Positions 28,770 through 41,481 are shown, counted from the stretch's first letter. The stretch is DNA of 64,000 bases from Nereocystis luetkeana (GCA_031213475.1 JARUPZ010000034.1:1942501-2006500); one strand, 5' to 3'. Notes: generated by a model from the letters alone, not told the origin. Numbers and translations: made by a program.

Positions 28770-30340
28770 CCCCCTCATCCCCCCCCCCTTTTTGTCGGAT
28801 GGTTGGTGTGCATCCTGTACGGTGTGCGTCTTATTTTTGGTGGTGCTGGAGTTGTAGGATTCCTGGAGGCGGTGGCAGTGCGAGTGTTGTTGTGGAAAGT
28901 ACTGGCGGCTGTTGTGGCGTGGGGGGTTGGCGGTGGAAATCCCTGTGACGGAGAGAGAGACAGAGAGAGTGTAGGTGGTAGGGGAGGTGTAAGGACAAAG
29001 GAAAAAAAAACTCCCGTTTTCGAGGGGGAACGTTTGGGACCTCGTGTTTGTTGGGAGCGGTGGGGCGATAGCGTTGGCCCTTAGTGCTACAATCGCTGTT
29101 GTGAGATTGTTTCGAGACATCGCGGGGACTCGCCGAGGAGGGCTTAAGCCGCTGATTTCCGTCGATACCGCGGCCCTGGTGTGTGCGCCTGGGTCCCGCG
29201 AGATCACGGCAACGATACACACGCGCGCGCTACGCTCCCGTCTCTCTTTTTGCATCCCCGAAGTGTTTCTTGTGTATCGTTGTGCGATCACCTTCCTCTT
29301 CTTTTTTTTTCTTGTTATGGCTTCTTTTGTTTTTTTCGTTGACTGGCTCGCCCGCCGCTTTTTGGTGTCGACTCGGATTTTTTGGGGGGTATTCCGACCA
29401 GTGTGTTGTTGGAGACGAAAAAACAAGAAACGTGTGTAGACTCGTTGTCGAGTGCCGCGAGGTGTTCCGTGTAAAGGCCTCGTCGCGTTAGCGTTGCGAG
29501 AAGGTTCGCGCAGAAATTTCATATGTCTGTCCGTTGTCGTCCGGAAGCACAGGCCAAAGGCTGTTACGTGTTTTGCTTGATTTTTGGTTCCCCCATGTTG
29601 GCCTCGGGCCGTCGAATCACACCCATATAGGGGGGGTGTACTCAGGGGGAGGGTAGGGGGAATAGGGGATTTGTTGGGGGGGGAGAGGGGGGGGGCACTC
29701 GCTGTGTTTTGTAGGGGGGGGGGGGGGGGAGGGGAGGGTTGCGTTCGTCCACGGGGGGGCGAATAGTTGTCCGGTTAGTCTGCGGTCTACGGTCTCCCTC
29801 CGTTGACTTGGCTGCTCGCGTTCGACGGCCATTGTTGTGATTTTATTTATTTGCGATGAAAAGAAACAGGCGTCGGGGGGTCTACGGACGGTATCTCCAC
29901 GAGCGATTCCTTTTGTAACTTGCGTGTGTGTGGGAAAAAAACTTTTTTCTTGTGAAGGGCGTAAGAAGAGGCGTATAAACCCCCCTCCCTTGGTTCCCTT
30001 CGGCGTACAAAAGCAGCAACATCATAGAGCCTCGCGCCGGCTGTCTAGATTGCGTCACGTAGTTCGTTCGAGCATCGCTCACCCCCCCCCCCCCCCCCCC
30101 CCGCCCCTCTCCCCCGTTGTCATCACTCTGTTGGAGGACGCGCGAAGAAGCCTCAAACGTCGGGGGGCGCCTTTGTTTCTTGTCCATATCTCGATTCGTA
30201 GCGTACACACCGATCTCGTACGCCCTAGCTATTCTAGTTGAAAGCGGGCCAGCGTCCTGATCGTATCAATAGGAGGAGAGTTGCTGCGCCCACTATGGGG
30301 CAACGCTAGTGTGCACTGCACCGCCCACTTGCTTACTTGC
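28770..30340. other. No supported gene; T-, G- and C-rich unique sequence
   Basis: Open frames on both strands (for example 29044-29439 + and 28749-29522 -) lack splice context, family motifs and stable composition. 29640-29760 is G-rich and 30080-30102 is a long C run. May include the 3' UTR of the ATPase and a promoter, but neither can be shown. Confidence 0.5.
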
Positions 30341-30454
30341 TGCAGTTAGTGCCGCACTTTGTCCGAATCACGAAGAGGTTCAAGCGAGTGTTTCGTAGGG
30401 TACATACCCTGGAGATGCTCGGGTATCTACCCGGGGATCAACATGCCAACCAGG

Positions 30455-30880
30455 TTTTGGTACCCGAGTACCCCAGAGCATATACTCTATTGGTACCTGG
30501 GTACCCTAGAGTATATATACACTCTATTGGTACCTGGGTACCCTAGAGTATACATACACTCTATTGGTACCCGGGTACCCCAGAGTATATATACCCTATT
30601 GGTACCCGGGTACCCCAGGGTATATACCCTATTGGTACCCGGGTACCCCAGAGTGTATACCCTATTGGTACCCGGGTACCCAGAGTATATACCCTATTGG
30701 TACCCGGGTACCCAGAGTATATACCCTATTGGTACCCGGGTACCCCGAGTATATACTCTATTGGTACCCGGGTACCCAGAGTATATACTCTGTTGGTACC
30801 CGGGTACCCCAGACTATAGCATTTATTTCATACCCTATTGGTACCCGGGCACCCCAGAGTATATTCGCTACAAATAAGCA
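30455..30880. repeat. 33-bp minisatellite built on GGTACCCGGGTACC palindrome
   Basis: Twelve units of ATTGGTACCCGGGTACCCCA GAGTATATACCCT. The core GGTACCCGGGTACC is a perfect 14-bp palindrome in most units. The period is a multiple of three, so one frame reads a tyrosine-rich peptide repeat (YWYPGTPEYIP); no other coding evidence. Confidence 0.92.
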
Positions 30881-31099
30881 CGCCCATGGAAGACTTTAAT
30901 TTTTTTTTTGGGGGGGGGGTGGGCGGGAAAGAGTTGCCTGCCCCCTGTGTCGGTCATCGTGTGACGCCAAAGAGTTGCGCGAACCACCGACTGCGCGCAC
31001 GCATGCATGCCTGCCTGGGTCCTTTTTGTGGGGTCTAGGACTGTGTCGACCATCACCCGGTGTCTTCGGTTGTGTTTTTGACTGCAGGCCGCACAGTAG

Positions 31100-31190
31100 T
31101 GGTGATGGTGATGGTGGTAGATGTGGCACTTTTTGGCTGAATTCGTAGAATTTGTGGTGGTGGTGGTGGTGGTGGTGGTGGTGGTGCAGT
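31100..31190. repeat. GGTGGT microsatellite
   Basis: GGTGATGGTGATGGTGG then (GGT)10 around 31155-31185. Confidence 0.85.
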
Positions 31191-32139
31191 ATCCCCCCTC
31201 GCATTCGCTTGGTCTTTAGTTCGCGCTAGCCTACAGCTGCCAGTCGTGCGTGTTGTGGCAGGCCGGTTCGAAGCTGGCGCGTCAGGCGTGGGTCCTGCGA
31301 GAGGGAACGGTGCAAAGTAAAAAAAAAGCGCTAGACTTGGAAGAAGTGTTTAGAGGATTATTTTAGCCTTTCGAGTCGAGTCCCCCCCCCCCCCTTCGCC
31401 CAGCGGCAAAAACGATCTGCCCACGCTCTTATGCCTTTTTCAAAACGAAGCCCTCGACTGCTGCAAGTCGCGCGGATCGTAGTGGGCGATCGTCGAGACG
31501 CCCGGGGCTGCTACCCCCGCACCCGTCAAACGCCTGTGCTTGTGCAGGGGTACTTCCCGCGAGTACAACCCTACAAAGTATCGCGTGAGATATGTGTTCC
31601 ATGTCGCTACGTTGCACACCTGGCGCACGGGGCAAGGTTTGGGCAGGGGGCGGGGTATAGAGAGGTAGGCGCCAACGCGTAGAACAGTGGTGTTCCTAGA
31701 AAAAAATGGCGGTATCGCCGAACAGCTCGATTTTCACAGGTGGGGTGGGGGGGAAGGGTCGGGGTGGGGCCAAATCATTTTTTTTTTGTGCAATCGATTA
31801 TTTTTGTAGTCTAGGTCACTTGTAAGGAGGTATTATATTATATTCATACTCGTACCGGTAAGAAGAGTTAACTGCGTGGAAGTCCTTTTCCGTGTTTTTG
31901 GTTCACGAAATAAAGCGGGCGGAGGAGGCCCAGGCCCTTTGCTGTTTTCAGCTTTTGGGGAAATGGAACAGCTCTTCTTGGTTCTTGGGGGGGGGGGGCG
32001 CGCACCCCGGCGTTTTTTTTTTCCGATTGAACGGCTGTTGATGTTGCGGGGGGTTTTTTCCTGTCCAAGGAAGATCGAAGCGTACCGCGAGTCAGGAGGC
32101 CAAGCGAGGAAGACGAAATACTGATAATATTGAAAATAG

Positions 32140-32275
32140 GCACAAATAAACATTTTACACCGTAATGCAGCTCCAAACGGTAAATTGGCTGTTCCCCGGT
32201 GTACTGTTTTTTTTTTTTTGTCGAGTTGGACGATCGGAGGAGGAACGTACCATATATTGTACCTCCTGCCTACGC
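32140..32275. repeat. Dispersed repeat C (CTGTTCCCCgGTGTACTGT)
   Basis: Block with CAGCTCCAAACGG, CTGTTCCCCGGTGTACTGT and CGAGTTGGACGATCGG. Related blocks lie at 34050-34150 and 34420-34540 (CAGCGCCAAA..., GGACGATGAAC). Confidence 0.6.
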
Positions 32276-32841
32276 ACCATTTAATTTTTACCAAGAGTTT
32301 AAGCTTTGGTTCTCCACCGCGAGAAAAAGAAACGCTGCTCTTGTAATGAAAGTTGAAGCAAACTCCTGTGCTATAACGCGGTACGCTTTAAAATTTGAAG
32401 CACCTTTTATCTAAAAAAGTCTGAAAAATGAATAGCACGCTGAGACTTGAAGCTTTTTTTGGCTCGTCACGCGATGTTTTTCAACGTTTCCCACCAAACC
32501 TTCACGCCATGGAGGCACCGATAGCCGGCAACACAGACCAACCGCATGCGCCAACCGCATGTCCCGATTCCCATATCGTGGGGTGCCTCGTGTCTGCATC
32601 CCTGCTCGATCTACTGTAGTAGTCGATGTATGATGCAAGCTTCGGTAGATAGAGGTAGCACCTATTTTTGCCTGCTGAGGCTCTTGACTTGAGGAGTTAT
32701 ACACTAATAGTGAGTCACCCATAGCCTGACCTTGATAATCATGAAAGTGCAAAATCCGGTACCCGATGCCACGGCCTACTGCTGTAGGTATAGACACATC
32801 GAAAAGTAACGCCAAACACAAATGAACATCCTAGCGATTCC

Positions 32842-32965
32842 TCGATCTTAACGAGGACTGTTTTTTGTTTTTTTCAGTATTTTTCCGCAGTTCCGGTTTT
32901 TCTCGGTATTTTCCTGCAGGGAAAATACTGAAAAAAACTGAAAAAACAGTCCTCGCTGAGATCGA
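32842..32965. repeat. Inverted repeat (hairpin), 45-bp arms
   Basis: TCGATCTTAACGAGGACTGT... pairs with ...ACAGTCCTCGCTGAGATCGA, including TTTTTTCAGTATTTTT against GAAAATACTGAAAAAA. The loop is about 30 nt. Confidence 0.85.
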
Positions 32966-33242
32966 CCCCATCAGGAGGAGGCGGCCCAACCAGTCAGATA
33001 TGCTTTGGCCAAAAAGTGCTACCTACTACAGCTACCTATCGTAGCGCGCCTCCTATATCTGCCGCCTGACTAGCGGCACGATGCCTCTCTGGACGTAAAT
33101 ATAAGAAACGTTGGGATATACTTAAGGAGACTAAACGGTCAATACATTTGTTTCCGTACAGCGTGGTACCTCTTTCAGTTTCAGAGAACATCAGCCGTTC
33201 GGGATATACTTGAATCAATTGCAAGTTGAGATCACTCGGGAA

Positions 33243-33551
33243 GAGTAGGTTTAGCAATCTGGGAGAAAGGATCTTTAAGGGGTATTATTGACTTGAAAAA
33301 TGCGTAGCGCGGTCTGCACTATGGAATCGTCTTCCGCAATTGAGAAATTTCCTGGTTCGATGCAAACGCGGCGCAGCCGCGTTTATGGCCAGTTTCGGCC
33401 CGTTTTAGGCTGCGGTTTGGGGTCAGGGTTAGGGTTAGGGTTAGGGTTAGAGTTAGGGGTCGGGTTGGGTCTTCACCCGTACCTTGATCCCAACAGGAAC
33501 CAAAATACCTGAACAGCCTACCAACCTAAAGATCCTTTCTCCCAGATTGTA
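33243..33551. mobile_element. ~300-bp element with internal telomere-like GGTTAG repeats, copy 2
   Basis: Collinear with 5101-5402: AATCTGGGAGAAAGGATCTT, CTGGTTCGATGCAAACGCGG, four GGGTTA units at 33425-33450, CCTTGATCCCAACAGGAACC, ending GATCCTTTCTCCCAGATTGT. Confidence 0.85.
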
Positions 33552-34527
33552 ATGAGACCTCTCCTCGGAAACGAGGTACAGAGAAACCACTGAAACCATA
33601 TAATCGCACAATCACACCTTGCCCCTACGAGTGTATGTATAGCGTTGTCGATATCAAAGCTCACACCCGGTGGCACAAGTAAAAAGTGTGCCGCACAAGC
33701 TGAGGTTCGCGTGAAATACGCAGAGACCCCCATGTCGCCATCCGCAGCACTCGCTGTAGTCGCTACGCGTCAACGTATCGCATCCTAGCCCCGTCAAGGC
33801 GCAACAACAACGAACGGTTGAACGGTCGGACGAGGACATCACACCATTCATTGTGTTCTTTCGTCGCTGCTGCTGTGTGTTTCACTAGTGCCCAAAACGA
33901 ACCTCCTGTTTGTTGTTGTTGGCTCCCCTGACTTTCAGTCCAATAGAAACCTCGAAAAATTACTGCGGGCATCGAACACCTGCTATTATATAGGGAACAA
34001 CAAGGCAATGCATATCGTTGGAGCTGCATTATACAGCAGCCATATAATTTACACTGTAAATGCAGCGCCAAATAACGGTATATACTGAGGTGTTTTGGTT
34101 TCCCAGGGTACCGTTTCTTCGTGAGGTTGGACGGTCGGACGATAATAATATTGAATGCCCCTATATGACGAACAAATAAAGTCTGCTATTGCTACAGTAG
34201 TACTGCCGCCTCGGTAAAGCGTCGAGAATGTACTACGCGTACGCGTTCTTAAGTTGTTCAAGTATCGAAGTAACAACCTACAGCAGTCAGTATGATATGA
34301 CTGAACAGTACGCCCCACGCGTCGCTGCACACATGCACCCCTCCCTAGAGACATAAGAAGGGGGAGAGGGGGGGGGGGGGTTAGATAGAGGCTGAAACTA
34401 CTCCCAGGCAAATTCTACCCAAAATTCAGCGCCAAAAAATGTGTTGGTGTGCTGTTCCCCAGTGTACTGTCTGTTGATGAATTTGGACGATGAACTTATC
34501 ATATCTTAACTCCTACCTGCACACGCA

Positions 34528-34965
34528 GTGTTTTTTTTATCAGTCTGTAATCGAACATACGAGGTACAGTTGAACCTTCCGTGGTCCTCCAAAGGTTCCT
34601 TATATGCGATCATATACTGGCATCATACAGTACGTATCGCACGTGTTTTCGCGGAAAAGCAAGTACCAGGTATATTCACGGATGCATATGAACGGCCTCA
34701 ATCACACACGTTATTCTACGTAGGCACGCTCGAAGCGGAGATCATGAGAGAGTGGGCTGAGCCGGCAGCCCACACTGTGGTTGCGTCTGAAGTCGACCCT
34801 GTACCGCAGTATCCTGCGCATCAAGGACCTAAAGAGTTTCACGACATTGGTATGCAGACGCAAGGTATAACATCCAGTGGGACGATGTTCAGAGACGATT
34901 TCCCTCAAAACGACGGAACCACGCACAACAAAATCGTGTCTACGAGTATGCCTGGTACGTGTTAA
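34528..34965 (+). CDS. Hypothetical ORF, 145 codons, unrecognised
   Basis: Open frame starting MFFLSVCNRTYEV; no known motif. It lies between dispersed repeat C and the GGTTAACCAAnCGCCTACCC repeat, whose first bases it overlaps. No splice context. May be chance. Confidence 0.15.
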   Translation: MFFLSVCNRTYEVQLNLPWSSKGSLYAIIYWHHTVRIARVFAEKQVPGIFTDAYERPQSHTLFYVGTLEAEIMREWAEPAAHTVVASEVDPVPQYPAHQGPKEFHDIGMQTQGITSSGTMFRDDFPQNDGTTHNKIVSTSMPGTC

Positions 34966-35650
34966 GGACTTTGTCCGATGCGCTACTGGTGAAAGGTTAA
35001 CCAAACGCCTACCCAATCTAAGCCCTAGAACACTTCCCCCCCCCTGGAATGGACCGGATATACGGGTCGACGCGTGACACCAACACGCGGTTCCAATTTC
35101 TGGGGATCCGGACGTATTATTCAGATGTTTTACATGAGGAAATTCAGTTTTCTTCATAAAGCAATTTCATGGTTGATTTCATGGTGGACGTGAGACTCGA
35201 AGTCGCGGTGTAATCGGCTACAACAGCCTTGCAAGTTAGAGGTGTGGGAGTGGGTTATGGAGTGCCGCATCTTCGGTCCACATTCTCCGACTTCTCCGGG
35301 TTGTTTTTGTTTTTGCCTGAGTTTTCTATGAATCTATTTGGATATACGGCCCTTCAGGGTGGGCTAGTGTTATGGTATATTCTCTCCCCTGTTGCGGCGT
35401 TATGGTTTGTAGCAATCGTCCCCTCATCATATCTGGCAGGCGTTATCGCCTGCTTTTCTGATGAGCGCCTCGCCCCTTCGCTCAGAAGACATCTATCTGG
35501 CGAGGCAAAACACTAACTAACACAAGAGCGTATAACATCGTCAAGCACCTCGTGTGAGTGACCAGACCAGAGCTAAATAAGACATCAACCTGCTAGCAGT
35601 AGTCGGCCCTTAGGTCCATACTACCTCACACTTAGCATATGTGGGAAAAA
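34960..35650. repeat. Dispersed element D, partner of 45700-46220
   Basis: GGTTAACCAAACGCCTACCC at 34997 recurs in the same orientation at 45738. CCAGACCAGAGC (35560) and GGCAGGCGTTATCGCCTGC (35437) recur in reverse complement at 46050 and 46165. So the two loci share parts in mixed orientation. Confidence 0.7.
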
Positions 35651-37250
35651 CTCGTCGTCTTATTTCCAAAGACGCATCGCTCGCAGTTTGCAATCTCCTC
35701 TTTATCGAGGAAATCGGCTTCGAAAATTCGTCCGTCGTGTGATATTTAGCGTGCTGCCGGATTCGGTGTGGCTGCTGTCACATATAGAGCTATATGTCAC
35801 ATCTCGTATTTTCTTCCGGTGCAGCACTCTCACCATGTGGATTATTGAGATCATTCCTTAGGTCTTAACTGTCATTTATTTCGGAAACTAGCTGCTTGTC
35901 CGGTTTTCTATTTGACAGAAGACGGTATATCGGAGGTGGTTTGCGTCATTTTACCGGTCGGTGTACTACGAGTAGTAGTGTCCTTTTTTCTGTCCCTGGT
36001 ACGAGTATGTGTCTCAAGTAACGAGAATGATATGATAATACCGGTATTACGAGCATTCAAAGGCGAAAAGCCGCATGCGTGTTCCGTAAAAAAACATCCG
36101 TGCACTCGGTTTTCAAGGTTTTCGAGGGGAAGCTCGACACAACAAGGACCTCTTCCTACCGCATGAAGGGCTCGACGCTTCCCCCCCGGAGCTGTCGTAA
36201 CGTTCGGCGCCCAGCTACTACTGAAAAACCTCGAGGATTTTCCACCCATGAAAAATTCCGTCCAGTGAATTTCGTGCCGGGCGTCCGTCGCTGTGTACTC
36301 TCGGAGGGGGAGACACTACACGCACGATAGTCGACGGATCGAGCCACGACGAAAAAAAAAAAACTTTTAGTAGGGTAGGGACTAGATACCTGGTGAACAA
36401 ATGGAAGGCAATCAAAGAGCGATCATTTCGGCCACTAGCCGTCGGTCATTCGTAGTAGTCCCCGGAAATTCACACCTGATTGTACGGATTGTTGGTGTGA
36501 TTTTATATGTGTAGCTGTAATTAATCTACGGAGATTGCGGTGGGATTTATATTCCCGGGATGGCATGCCTAATTATGTATGTTACCTGTAAAGGGTCCCA
36601 GGGGACAGGGGCGCAAGTCCCACTATCTTTAGTTCTATTGTAAAGTTGTACTTGTAATTCTTCTCGCGGTGCTGGACTCCGATAGTACATGCACTCAACA
36701 ACTCTCTTTTCTATAGCCCGGTGGCGCCTTGGGTGTGCACCTACAGCTCTCCGTGAGCGAGGCAACGCGGCAAGCACCCCGTGCCCCTGGGTGATCAAAC
36801 AGACCTTTCATCTTTGACAGTTCGGAGTGAAACGGTTCGTCAACGCAGCGAAGACACAGGAAGAATAAACAAGTTCCCTGGATGAAGGTAAGACCAGTTA
36901 CTACTAGCAGTCATGGCCATCGAAGACTACCTTGTACTTGTATTAAAGTAAGTGCGCTTCAATGGACATATTCGAATGGGACGAAAGACACAAACCCAAT
37001 AGTGGTGCATTGCGATCATGGCGAAAAATAGAGCAACCGACGATAAGAATAAACGACTACCAGTACTTCAATGTGAGGCCTCTCGTGAAAGCCGAAGGAA
37101 TCACGCATGGGGCAGGTTATGGTCTGCTGTAGATCGTGTAAATAATATGGATCCTAACCGGCCGATGCGACATGCTGTGCAGAATCTCTTTGGTGCAGAT
37201 CCAACCCAGGAGACAAGTCCTAGATCGTGCAGACTATACGGCTTCGATCT
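35650..37250. other. No supported gene
   Basis: AT-rich unique sequence with short unsupported frames. No repeat family, splice pair or motif recognised. Confidence 0.4.
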
Positions 37251-38530
37251 CGGCGACATGAGCTAGATCATACACATCAGGCATATATTTATCTGCCCCT
37301 GAAATATCTAGATCGTGAGGTAGGAACGACCTGTATGATCTGTATGATCTATCTCATCCGTCCGATACGTACAAGGTTTCACGGCAAAGAGTCAAAATCC
37401 AATCGACGCGAACTGCGCGATGCACACACACGCCACCGCGCCTACTTATGACAGCGGAACGACCCCCGCCCGGTAAAACAGACCCACCACGATTGACTGC
37501 ACCCTCGAATGTCCTTGTTTTGCTCCGTAGCACTACCAATCTGTACGGAAATATAAACCGTAGCACTGCCAATTTGTACGGAAAATATAAGAACGCGTCG
37601 GGTATCAATATCCAAACCCCGACGGCCCTTACATATACGGACAGAGTGGCCTACCGTAACCGTGGCAACATATAAGAAGCAGGGACGGCAGTTTCCGCAA
37701 TTCAGAATATGACGTATCAGTAATCACCGACGTCATTACTTTTAAAGCATTACCACTCGCCAATACCGCTACCCAACTTACCGCAAAGCTTTCTGATTCA
37801 GGGGATGGATTTTTTAAGGCTAGTCAGCGAAAACGCTACCGAACACGAAATAGTTATGTTGTGTGTCTCACCTCGTGCGCTAGTTGAACCTAATCCGGGG
37901 GTTTCCAGTGTTGTCTAGGCGTTTTTTTACAAGGGAACTTTTCGAAAAATAAATTACCGCCAGAAAACAAACACGAAACCTCGTACGTACGGGGTTTATT
38001 ACCGGCAAATACCATGTGCCGGCAACTACCATCCCTGACAAAAAAACGGCGAAAAGCGCTCGCAAAAAATCCTGTCAATTGCTAGCAGTACACCCTTCTA
38101 CATCACCAAAATGATGCAGAGTACATGGCTTCCATCCCGGCAACACAAGATATGAATAGATAATAAAAATCAGGAATTAATCTGCCCCTGAAATATCTAC
38201 ATCATGAAGTAGGGATTGATGATCTAGATCATGATCTGTTCGGTACGTGGAAGGTTTTCACGGCCTTTAGGCACAAATTCAAAACTCCAATCGACGCGAA
38301 ATGCGCCATGCAGATACACACGGTGGCACGTACAGTATATACTCATGATACATGCGCCCGACCCACTGAAACAGACCCCAACATGACTGACAACATCCTC
38401 GAATGCCAGTCTTCGTTGCGGCACTGCCATTATGTCCGGAAACATAAGCACGGGTTGGGTGTTCATATGAATACACAAACGGCCCTTACAGTAGTGGGCA
38501 GAGTTTACGGTAACCGTGGCAACACCCAAA
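37250..38530. repeat. Two direct copies of a ~430-bp unit (37250-37680 and 38110-38530)
   Basis: Each has a GATC-rich repeat head (CTGCCCCTGAAATATCTA), then CCAATCGACGCGAAnTGCGC, CCTCGAATG and ACGGCCCTTACA...GGTAACCGTGGCAACA. Degenerate, non-coding. Confidence 0.75.
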
Positions 38531-39047
38531 AAGCCGCGAACAGCGCTCGCAAAAATCCTATAGATGGATACTACTGTACTACTGTCCTACACCACCGAAA
38601 CCGAAACCGAAACCAACCACCGCCGGCTTATAACGCAGATGTCCATATATGCATGTGGGCAGCTCGACATACAGGATTTAACGAGAATGGATACGGGATT
38701 TGTCATCCGGAATCGTTGACAAAACAAAGCGTAAAAAGACAACAACAAAATCTGAACACTTTTGCAAAAAATGTCAATTTGACAAGCCGAAACGCCCCAC
38801 AAGTACACTAAAAAAGACGTACGAAGTACAACACGAGGCAGTCGTTAGTGTTAACTTCGGCGTTTGTTTGGCTCAAGAAGTTTCTGCAGTTACGATTTTC
38901 CCCCCATACTAAAAATATCTGGAAAAAAAGCCACAACACCGACAAATACCCCAAAATACCGCCTCCATATTCACCAGATTCCTTAGGTACCGGTGCGTAC
39001 CGAACCCTAAGAATAAAATCTTCAAAGGGCGAGTCTAATCCTCAGAG

Positions 39048-40540
39048 TTAGCTCTCACAAGGCGAGTAGCACATGGGAGGGTTTTCAAAGGCAGGAGTCA
39101 AGGAAAATCTCGCGAAATGTCTCTGCGCCGCGCGGCGATGGTTGTCCTCAATCTTGCCGTGATTCACCTCGGAGAATGCGCGCCATAGCACTCTCGCCCT
39201 CGGCAAAACCGGGGACGTTAACCGTTCTTCCCCTGGTGGTGGGCCGGAAACGCCTCCCTTCTGTTCTTCGGCGATGATGGCTTGTCCACCGTGAGACGAG
39301 GCACCGCCGCTGACTGAGGTGGTGTCGAGCTGTTGATTAGTAACATTAGATGGTCTGCCGATGAGGATCGCTGAAGCTCTTGCTTCGTGTTCGCCTCCCC
39401 CACGTTCCTCTAGAATGGCGTTGCTGGTGTTGTCGCTGGGGGTGTTGCTGGCGCTGCAACTGGAGCTGGGGCTGGTCGTAGGGGTGGTGGTGGTGGTGGT
39501 GGTGGTGGTGGTGGTGGTGGTGGTATTGCTGATGTTGGTGTTGTCGCTGTCGCTGTCGATGTCGCTGCTGCTGCTGTTGCTATTGCTGGGGTGGGTGTGT
39601 ATATCGCTGCTGTCGCTTCCACTGCCACGACCATTGCCACCGCCGTCACCGCTGCCCTCGCCACCACTGCCCAATGCTACCCCCCCGCCACAGAGCCTGG
39701 CGTCTCGCGCGGCAACAACCATTCCACTCGAACGTCTGCGAGAAGTCCGAACCCTCACGGGACTTAGAGCGCTATCACCGCGACCAGCAAGAGGAGGAGG
39801 GGGGAGAGGGGGAGGACACTCCGCTCCCCCACTGCTGCCAAACCTCGTCCAAAATCGACCCCTTCTCACTCGAGAAAAGGAAAACGCCTCCTCGCCGTCG
39901 CGGTCTGGACGCCAGGATCTCCGCGAGGCGACGATTGCGGCTCCGTCACTGTCGTTTCTCTTCTCTTCATCCCAGACCGAGCCGCGCCACCCGCTTAGGT
40001 TCGAACCACCGCAGACGGGAGTGGCAGCGGCGTCGTCCCCCGAGAAGCACAGGAGGGAGTTCGAATCGACGTGTGGAGTGGCGGGAGACACCGTTGCAGC
40101 AAGAGAATGACAAAACCTGGCTGCTGATGCGGCAGGGGGAACGGCTATGCCGCGATCACGGCCGACACCACCGCCATCACCACCGCCGCCACCACTACCG
40201 CCATCGCCACCACCACCACTGCCTCCGTCGCAGTCGCCGCCTCCACCGCCACCGCTGGCCACCTCTTGATGGTCAAACCTGGCTGATGAGGAAGGGGCGC
40301 CGATGTCGCTATCACCACGGCCAACACCACCGCCGCCGACGTCACCGCCGCCGCTGCTACCGCCTGCGCTGCCACCAACACTACTGCCGCCACCGCCACC
40401 GCCACCACCGCCATTGCTGGCAACCTCTTGCTTGCTTCCGTCTCGTCGTGCGCCGGTCCCGCTGAACTGAGGCGCGCAGAGGCGGAGTGCCTCCACAGCA
40501 GCTTTATCAATGCGAAAGCGACGGAGGCGTACATCGGGGG
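39048..40540 (-). CDS. Long low-complexity open frame, possible exon
   Basis: About 490 codons open to TGA/TAG at 39048. Ends are more complex (RIDKAAVEALRLCAPQFSGT near the start; RVLWRAFSEVNHGKIEDNHR near the end); the middle is Gly, Ser and Thr runs from GGT/GGC triplets. Other frames on both strands are also long here because of GC-rich triplet repeats. The nominal Met lies in the dispersed repeat at 40528-40700, so any true exon starts inside. No family recognised. Confidence 0.3.
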
Positions 40541-40700
40541 GCGGAGGGGTACTCGATATCATGCATGGCCGTAGTCGTATGACCATTGACCCTCTCATCC
40601 CTGCAATGCCGGGACGAAGCGCGTTGGGGTTTCACCAACCAGGCAGACATTGCGTGCGCCAAGCGCGAAGCGCCGTGAGGTGCTCGGAGAGGCGCATCAA
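40528..40700 (+). repeat. Dispersed CATGCATGGCCGTAG repeat
   Basis: GATATCATGCATGGCCGTAG, GCCGGGACGAAGCGCG, AAGCGCGAAGCGCCGTGAGG. Full-length. Confidence 0.88.
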
Positions 40701-41098
40701 GAGCGAGCTGCACCCTACTAAAACCCGCCTGTGAGGGTGACATCTTTGAGGGCTCTCTCTTAGGAGAAGTCTATTTCAGCGGCTCAGGGACACTTAGCGC
40801 GATCCTATTTTCTATGCAAAGCGCTCCGTGGCTCTCTATTTTTTCGCGACATGCACCGCCATGGAAATTAGATGTTTCTACTCGTACTACACTGTACAAG
40901 TAGTGAAAACGGATGAAATCCTCTTTTTGACAGTCGCCCGGATTGGGGCTCAAAACAACTAAGACATAAATAAAAACGAAAGGGTAAAAAAAAGAAGGGA
41001 GGGGGCGGGCGTCGAAACAACAATCTATGAACAGCAGTGGGAAAAAAAAAAACTCTAGAACTAAAAAGGTCTCTCGAAAAAGGAGGGGGTCGACTTAC

Positions 41099-41310
41099 CG
41101 GTAGAGGTATCGTAGGAGACGCAAACGACACACGCAAGGGTTCCGCACACCGTCGCGTGCACAGCCTTTCCGTCCTCGTTCCCATCTTCTGCCTCCCTCT
41201 GGACGCCAGACCGGTTTCCGCCACGCCTCTTGCGAACAGTTCCCACGCACCAGGAGAGGCATAGCAGTACGGTGTTCAGCCAGCACCACGCGCAGAAAAT
41301 AAGCGACACC
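41099..41310 (-). CDS. Candidate exon with two membrane-like segments
   Basis: Minus-strand exon bounded by a pyrimidine-rich acceptor (TTCATCTGCGTCGCCAG) and a perfect donor GTAAGT. It reads VSLIFCAWCWLNTVLLCLSW then CVGTVRKRRGG, a charged loop, and VCGTLACVVCVSYDTSTG: 70 codons, phase 1 at the end. Family not recognised; no convincing partner exon found. Confidence 0.35.
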
Positions 41311-41481
41311 CTGGCGACGCAGATGAAGGGGGAAACGAAGGTGAGGGCGCTCGGATGAATAAATTGTCAGCAGAGTCGACGAGCGCGAGCAGGTGAAGCC
41401 ACACCCCGCGCGCGCGGTGTTTAATTAAGCCTTGCACACAGCACTGCACTGCTGTGCAGAAGCATGTACTCGACTCTAATT

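Noticed and set aside
28749-29522. 257-codon minus-strand and 239-codon plus-strand frames
   Set aside because: They overlap each other and a dispersed repeat, and have no family motif or splice context.
30359-30877. 172-codon open frame with tyrosine-rich repeat
   Set aside because: Entirely explained by a 33-bp tandem repeat; no start context, splice sites or non-repetitive coding sequence.
33420-33455. Chromosome-end telomere tract
   Set aside because: Only four GGGTTA units, inside a dispersed 300-bp element also present at 5101-5402.
39361-40465. Plus-strand frames of 249 and 263 codons
   Set aside because: Composition is Leu/Val or His/Arg runs mirroring GGT/GCC triplet repeats; the minus strand is slightly more protein-like.
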